DNA of 64,000 bases, taken from NCBI GenBank assembly GCA_963825585.1, contig CAWGTX010000009.1, positions 1 through 64,000 on the forward strand, in the 5' to 3' direction. Position numbers and translations under genes: made by a program. The notes under the pieces are model-generated. The model worked only from the letters and a program-made list of their open reading frames with translations, was not told the DNA's origin and did no database searches. Source of the DNA: JAOUGY01 sp963825585 (GTDB taxonomy: Bacteria; Actinomycetota; Acidimicrobiia; Spongiisociales; ZC4RG35). Shown one piece after another: positions 60,371 through 64,000 of this stretch (position 1 is the first letter of the stretch; each line of letters opens with the position of its first letter).

Positions 60371-61798
60371 TCAGCTCTCGAGATTGGCCATCACGTGTTT
60401 GATGCGGGTGTAGTCGTCGAACGAGTACGCCGACAGATCCTTGCCGTAGCCGGACTTCTTGTACCCGCCGTGAGGCATCTCCGCCACCACCGGGATGTGG
60501 GTGTTGATCCACACGCATCCGAAATCGAGCCGCTTCGACATGCGCATCGCCCGCCCGAAGTCCCGGGTCCACACGCTCGACGCCAGGCCGTACTCGACAC
60601 CGTTGGCCCACCGAACCGCCTCGTCCTCGTCGCTGAAGCGCTGTACGGTGATGACCGGGCCGAAGACCTCGTTTTGGATCATCTCGTCGTCCTGGCGGAG
60701 GTCGGCGACCACCGTCGGCTGGTAGAAGAACCCCGATCCATCGACCTTCGAGCCCCCCGCCACTACCCGGGCGTGCGCCGGTGTCCGTTCCACGAACCCG
60801 CTCACCCGCTCGTATTGGTCGGTGTTGTTGACCGGCCCGAAGGAGACGTCCTCGTCGTCGGGTGCGCCCGTCCTCGTGGCGTTCGCCTGTTCGGTCAGAG
60901 CGGCGACGAAGTCATCGTAGATCCCAGGTGCTGCCAGCACTCTGGTGGCGGCTGTGCAGTCCTGCCCGGCGTTGAAATACCCTGCCACGGCGATGCCTTC
61001 CGCGGCCGCCTCCAGATCGGCGTCGTCGAAGACCACGACGGGCGCCTTGCCTCCGAGCTCCAGATGCACCCGTTTGAGGCTTGGCGCCGCAGCGCCCGCC
61101 ACCTCCATGCCGGCTCGAACCGATCCGGTGATCGACACCATCGCCGGGATCTCGTGGTCGACCATGAGCCGTCCGGTGTCGCGATCCCCACAGATCACAT
61201 TGAGGACTCCCGGCGGCAGGAACTCGGCGGCGATCTCGGCGAGGAGGGTGGTGCTGGCGGGGGTGGTGTCGCTCGGCTTGAGCACCACGGTGTTGCCGGC
61301 GGCGATGGCGGGCGCAAACTTCCACACGGCCATCATCATCGGGTAGTTCCACGGCGCCACCTGCGCGCACACACCCACCGGCTCCCTTCGCACGAACGAA
61401 GTCATGCCCGCCATGTATTCGGCGGCAGCCTTGCCTTCCAGATGACGCGCCGCTCCGGCGAAGAAGCGGATCTGGTCGGCCATCGGAGGGATCTCTTCGC
61501 TGTGGGTGAGGTGGAAGGGTTTTCCGGTGTTCTCCACCTCCAGTGCCACCAACTCGTCGGCCCGGGCCTCGACGGCGTCGGCGATGCGGATCAGAGCCAA
61601 CGACCGTTCGCTCGGCGTGGCGTCCCGCCACGTTGCGAATGCCGTCTCGGCGGCCCGCATCGCCCGGTCCACGTCCGCCCTGCCCGAGAGAGCGGCGGAG
61701 GCGAACTCATTGCCGGTTGTGGGGTTGATGAGAACCGACGTGCGGCCATCGGCTGAGTCGATGTACCGTCCGTCGACGAAGTTGCGGAATCGCTTCAT
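60371..61798 (-). CDS. aldehyde dehydrogenase, gamma-aminobutyraldehyde type
   Basis: 475 residues. Landmarks: REPVGVCAQVAPWNYPMMMA, VLKPSDTTPASTTLLAEIAA, FTG-like SITGSVRAGMEVA, the base Glu in VHLELGGKAPVVVF, and the catalytic Cys in YFNAGQDCTAATRVLAAPG. The APWNYPMMMAVWKFAPAIAA wording and QDCTA active site are typical of aminobutyraldehyde/betaine-aldehyde dehydrogenases used in putrescine breakdown. It lies 13 bp after the polyamine-type permease genes in the same direction, which supports that substrate. Confidence 0.88.
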   Translation of the reverse strand: MKRFRNFVDGRYIDSADGRTSVLINPTTGNEFASAALSGRADVDRAMRAAETAFATWRDATPSERSLALIRIADAVEARADELVALEVENTGKPFHLTHSEEIPPMADQIRFFAGAARHLEGKAAAEYMAGMTSFVRREPVGVCAQVAPWNYPMMMAVWKFAPAIAAGNTVVLKPSDTTPASTTLLAEIAAEFLPPGVLNVICGDRDTGRLMVDHEIPAMVSITGSVRAGMEVAGAAAPSLKRVHLELGGKAPVVVFDDADLEAAAEGIAVAGYFNAGQDCTAATRVLAAPGIYDDFVAALTEQANATRTGAPDDEDVSFGPVNNTDQYERVSGFVERTPAHARVVAGGSKVDGSGFFYQPTVVADLRQDDEMIQNEVFGPVITVQRFSDEDEAVRWANGVEYGLASSVWTRDFGRAMRMSKRLDFGCVWINTHIPVVAEMPHGGYKKSGYGKDLSAYSFDDYTRIKHVMANLES

Positions 61799-61811
61799 GC
61801 TTCCTCCTGGG

Positions 61812-62600
61812 TCAAGTCCGTTCCTCTGATCGGGCGGCGAGGCGTTGGCTGAGGATGATGGGGATGAAGGTGACCACCACCACCAGCAGCGCCACCACGT
61901 TGGTCACCGGCCGGTTTCGAGGCCGTACCAACGACGAGAAGATCCAGATGGGCAGGGTCTGTTGATTTCCGGCGGTGAAGGTGGTCACGATGATCTCGTC
62001 GAAGCTCAGGGCGAAGGCCAGCATCCCGCCCGTGACGATCGCCGATCCCAGTTGGGGGAGCAGAACGTGTCTGAACGTCTGCCATCCACGGGCACCGAGG
62101 TCCATCGACGCCTCGAGCATCGATGGTGAGGTTCGGCGCATGCGGGCGATCACGTTGTTGTACGCCACGGCGACGCAGAAGGTCGCATGCCCGATCACCA
62201 GCGTCCAGAACGAGAACGGGATCTGCGAGAGGTTGATGGCCGACCGGAGCGCAATCCCCGTGATGATGCCGGGGAGGGCGATGGGAAGGACGATGAACAG
62301 GGAGAGGACTTCGCGGCCGAAGAATCGCGATCTCCAGATGGCGCCGGCAGCCAGTGTTCCGAGGACCAGGGCGACGGTCGTCGCCACGGCGGCCACCGAC
62401 AGCGACAACGTGAGCGCTGCGCGGATGTCGGCGTTCTGGGCGGCGACGGCGAACCAGCGGGTCGTGAGCCCTGGTGGGGGGAACGTGAACGCGGCGTCTT
62501 CGGTGCTGAAAGCGTAGAGGAACACGAACAGGATCGGCAGGTGCAGGTAGAGCAGCACCGCTCCGGCGACGAAACCCAGAGTGCGCCCGCGGGGTTTCAC
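61812..62600 (-). CDS. ABC transporter permease, PotC type
   Basis: 262 residues from a GTG at 62600. Six helices; the EAA loop reads EASMDLGARGWQTFRHVLLP with the conserved Gly. The opening LYLHLPILFVFLYAFSTEDA and FALSFDEIIVTTFTAGNQQT are characteristic of PotC-type polyamine permeases. GTGA overlap with the PotB-type gene shows coupling. Imports putrescine/spermidine-like substrates with the partner permease and the binding protein at 63602; the ATPase gene is not in the window. Confidence 0.92.
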   Translation of the reverse strand: MKPRGRTLGFVAGAVLLYLHLPILFVFLYAFSTEDAAFTFPPPGLTTRWFAVAAQNADIRAALTLSLSVAAVATTVALVLGTLAAGAIWRSRFFGREVLSLFIVLPIALPGIITGIALRSAINLSQIPFSFWTLVIGHATFCVAVAYNNVIARMRRTSPSMLEASMDLGARGWQTFRHVLLPQLGSAIVTGGMLAFALSFDEIIVTTFTAGNQQTLPIWIFSSLVRPRNRPVTNVVALLVVVVTFIPIILSQRLAARSEERT

Positions 62601-63529
62601 AAGGCCTCGAATGCGCCGAGTTTCCGAGCGCCTGTCAGGTAGAGCACCATCACACCGACCGGGACGAAAGACAACGCTGCCGCCAGCGGCAGGTTGCCGG
62701 CGACACCCTGTTGGGAGTAGATGGCCAGCCCGATGAACGGGCTCGAGTCCCCGATCACCGTCGGGATGATGTAATCGCCCAACGTGAGTGAGAAGGTGAA
62801 GATCGAGCCGGCGGCCACCCCTGGTAGCGCCAGTGGCCACACGACCTGCCGGAACGTCGTCGGCGGACGTGCACCGAGATCGGCCGACGCCTCGAGAAAT
62901 GATCGGGGCACGCGTTCCACCGCCGCCTGAATCGGGAGGACCATGTATGGCAACCAGATGTAGAGGAACACGATGAACTGGCCGAGCGAGGAGGTGGAGA
63001 GCGACGGCCCCCCGATCACGGGCAGCGACAGCACGCCGTCGAGCACGGCTGTCAGCCCGAAGAGATCGAAGAACCAGCTGATGATGCCCTCGGCCGCCAG
63101 GATCAGCTTCCAGGCGTACACCCTGACCAGGTATGACGACCACAGGGGCAGGAGGACGGCCAGGACGAGCACCGACTTGCGCCTCCCCGTCGTGTACCTG
63201 GCGATGTAGTACGCCAGGGGGAACCCGAGCGCCACCGCCGCCAGCGTCACGGCTCCGGCCATGCCGATGGTCCGAGCGGCCACCGCCATGTTGGCGTCGG
63301 TGAAGACCTGTCGCCAGGTCTGGAGTGTCGGCGTCCGATCGATGGTGCCGGCGAACGAGTCGAGCCGGAAGAAGCTCTGAGCCAGCAGCGACAGCAGGCT
63401 CCCCCCGTAGACGCCGACCAGCCACAGCACCGGGAGGGCCACCAGGAGAGCGAGGCGCAGGCGCGGTCGACGGTACAGCGCCACAGCTGCCCTGTGCATC
63501 GAGCTCGTTCGACCCCTCGGTTGCACCAT
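62597..63529 (-). CDS. ABC transporter permease, PotB type
   Basis: 310 residues. Six helices, EAA loop LEASADLGARPPTTFRQVVW, and the PotB-like segments LAQSFFRLDSFAG and LTLGDYIIPTVIGDSSPFIG. A cytosolic N-terminus of about 25 residues precedes helix 1. ATG or GTG start near 63529 (MVQPRGRTSS); a second Met at residue 11. Forms the membrane channel with the PotC-type partner. A hairpin at 63559 separates it from the binding protein gene. Confidence 0.92.
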   Translation of the reverse strand: MVQPRGRTSSMHRAAVALYRRPRLRLALLVALPVLWLVGVYGGSLLSLLAQSFFRLDSFAGTIDRTPTLQTWRQVFTDANMAVAARTIGMAGAVTLAAVALGFPLAYYIARYTTGRRKSVLVLAVLLPLWSSYLVRVYAWKLILAAEGIISWFFDLFGLTAVLDGVLSLPVIGGPSLSTSSLGQFIVFLYIWLPYMVLPIQAAVERVPRSFLEASADLGARPPTTFRQVVWPLALPGVAAGSIFTFSLTLGDYIIPTVIGDSSPFIGLAIYSQQGVAGNLPLAAALSFVPVGVMVLYLTGARKLGAFEAL

Positions 63530-63558
63530 CTCCCGCCTGTCAGACCGTTCGACCCGTC

Positions 63559-63598
63559 GACGGCTGGGGCGGAGCGTGATCGCCCCGCCCCAGCCGTC
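63559..63598 (-). terminator. intercistronic hairpin between binding protein and permease genes
   Basis: GACGGCTGGGGCGG (63559-63572) and CCGCCCCAGCCGTC (63585-63598) are perfect 14-bp inverted copies around a 12-nt loop. It begins 3 bp after the binding protein stop. No T-run follows, so it more likely protects the upstream message or gives partial termination, making the binding protein more abundant than the permeases. Confidence 0.75.
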
Positions 63599-63601
63599 GT
63601 C

Positions 63602-64000
63602 TCACCTTCCGCCGATGACGGCCAGATAGTCCGTCACCCACTTGTAGTACGGGACACAGGTCCCACCGGTACCGTTGCAGTCCTCGGTAGGCGTCTTCCA
63701 GAACCGTATCTGGTCGAAGTTGTCGATGCCGTTGGTGGTGCAGCCATCCGGGCCGAGCAGGTCGTTGCCGTCACAGGCCGACGGAACGGCGGGCACGGAT
63801 CCGAACCACGAGGCGAGGTCGCCCTGCACCTTCGGGTTCAACGACCACTCCATCCACTTGTAGGCGCAGTTCGGATGTGGTGCGTTGGCGTGCATCATCG
63901 TGGTGTCGGCCCAGCCGGTGGCGCCCTCCTCGGGGACGACCGACGAGATCGGTGCACCCGCACCCACCAGAACGTTGACCTGGAAGGGCCAGCTGGACGA
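63602..64000 (-). CDS. polyamine-type ABC substrate-binding protein, C-terminal part
   Basis: 133 residues; the frame is open to the right edge, so the N-terminus with its signal lies outside. PotD-type ending: VVPEEGATGWADTTMMHANA, CAYKWMEWSLNPKVQGDLAS, NFDQIRFWKTPTEDC and CVPYYKWVTDYLAVIGGR. Four Cys (for example in SACDGNDLLGPDGC and DCNGTGGTC) probably form disulfides outside the cell. First gene of the importer run on the minus strand. Confidence 0.9.
   Translation of the reverse strand, partial: SSSWPFQVNVLVGAGAPISSVVPEEGATGWADTTMMHANAPHPNCAYKWMEWSLNPKVQGDLASWFGSVPAVPSACDGNDLLGPDGCTTNGIDNFDQIRFWKTPTEDCNGTGGTCVPYYKWVTDYLAVIGGR

Overview
The window is high-GC DNA with dense gene packing, many GTG starts and frequent ATGA/GTGA stop-start overlaps. 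The gene families (TIGR03084 metal-binding protein, MpaB-like DUF2236 protein, LigD-type polymerase, Abhydrolase_9 protein, metX/metY, PotBCD-type transporter) fit an actinobacterium. I lean towards an Acidimicrobiia-like lineage, but that is inference from gene content; there is no rRNA here to settle it.

Layout. 1-6.9 kb: a large Abhydrolase_9 protein, a PLDc_N-SHOCT protein, joined remnants of two insertion sequences (IS630 and IS1380 families), a YihY-type membrane protein and a two-pore-type ion channel. 6.95-19.3 kb: an accessory region bounded on the right by tRNA-Lys(TTT) plus the C-terminal piece of a tyrosine recombinase, and on the left by a diverged copy of the tRNA 3' half. I read it as an old tRNA-Lys genomic island. 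It holds a DUF5615 PIN-like toxin remnant, a Doc remnant, a RelE/Phd pair, an XRE regulator facing a two-gene unit, a CPBP protease, a second toxin-antitoxin-like pair, an intact IS110 transposase and several decayed genes. 19.3-36 kb: MFS exporter plus methyltransferase, SLC13 transporter, GH1 glycosidase, four-helix-bundle protein, an endonuclease IV-LigD polymerase fusion, a CFA-synthase-like enzyme, a HisA-like protein, an SDR/P5C-dehydrogenase pair, ferritin, an aminotransferase and a membrane histidine kinase.

36-46.6 kb: glycogen genes glgB and glgC in a row and glgX nearby on the other strand, then an orphan ABC ATPase, msrA and a secreted transglycosylase-like protein. 46.7-53.9 kb: a CtpA-type protease, an amidohydrolase, and a three-gene unit (small membrane protein, NoeA-like methyltransferase, membrane sulfatase) likely to act on a surface glycan, then a fasciclin lipoprotein. 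53.9-57.6 kb: methionine synthesis genes metY, an alpha/beta hydrolase and metX, with a SAM-I type riboswitch directly ahead of metX. 57.6-64 kb (minus strand): a polyamine-type ABC importer followed by an aminobutyraldehyde-type dehydrogenase, a TIGR03084 protein and two membrane proteins in a tightly packed run.

The most unusual signal is not a gene. At least five intergenic spacers between 21 and 48.3 kb are built from short tandem units kept in strict 7-bp register, with shared heptamers and a shared module (TCCTGCG-TGTTGCG-TCGGACG). They resemble, in design though not sequence, the heptameric STRR repeats of cyanobacteria. The second is the fusion of an AP-endonuclease fold to a LigD polymerase domain in one 597-residue protein.
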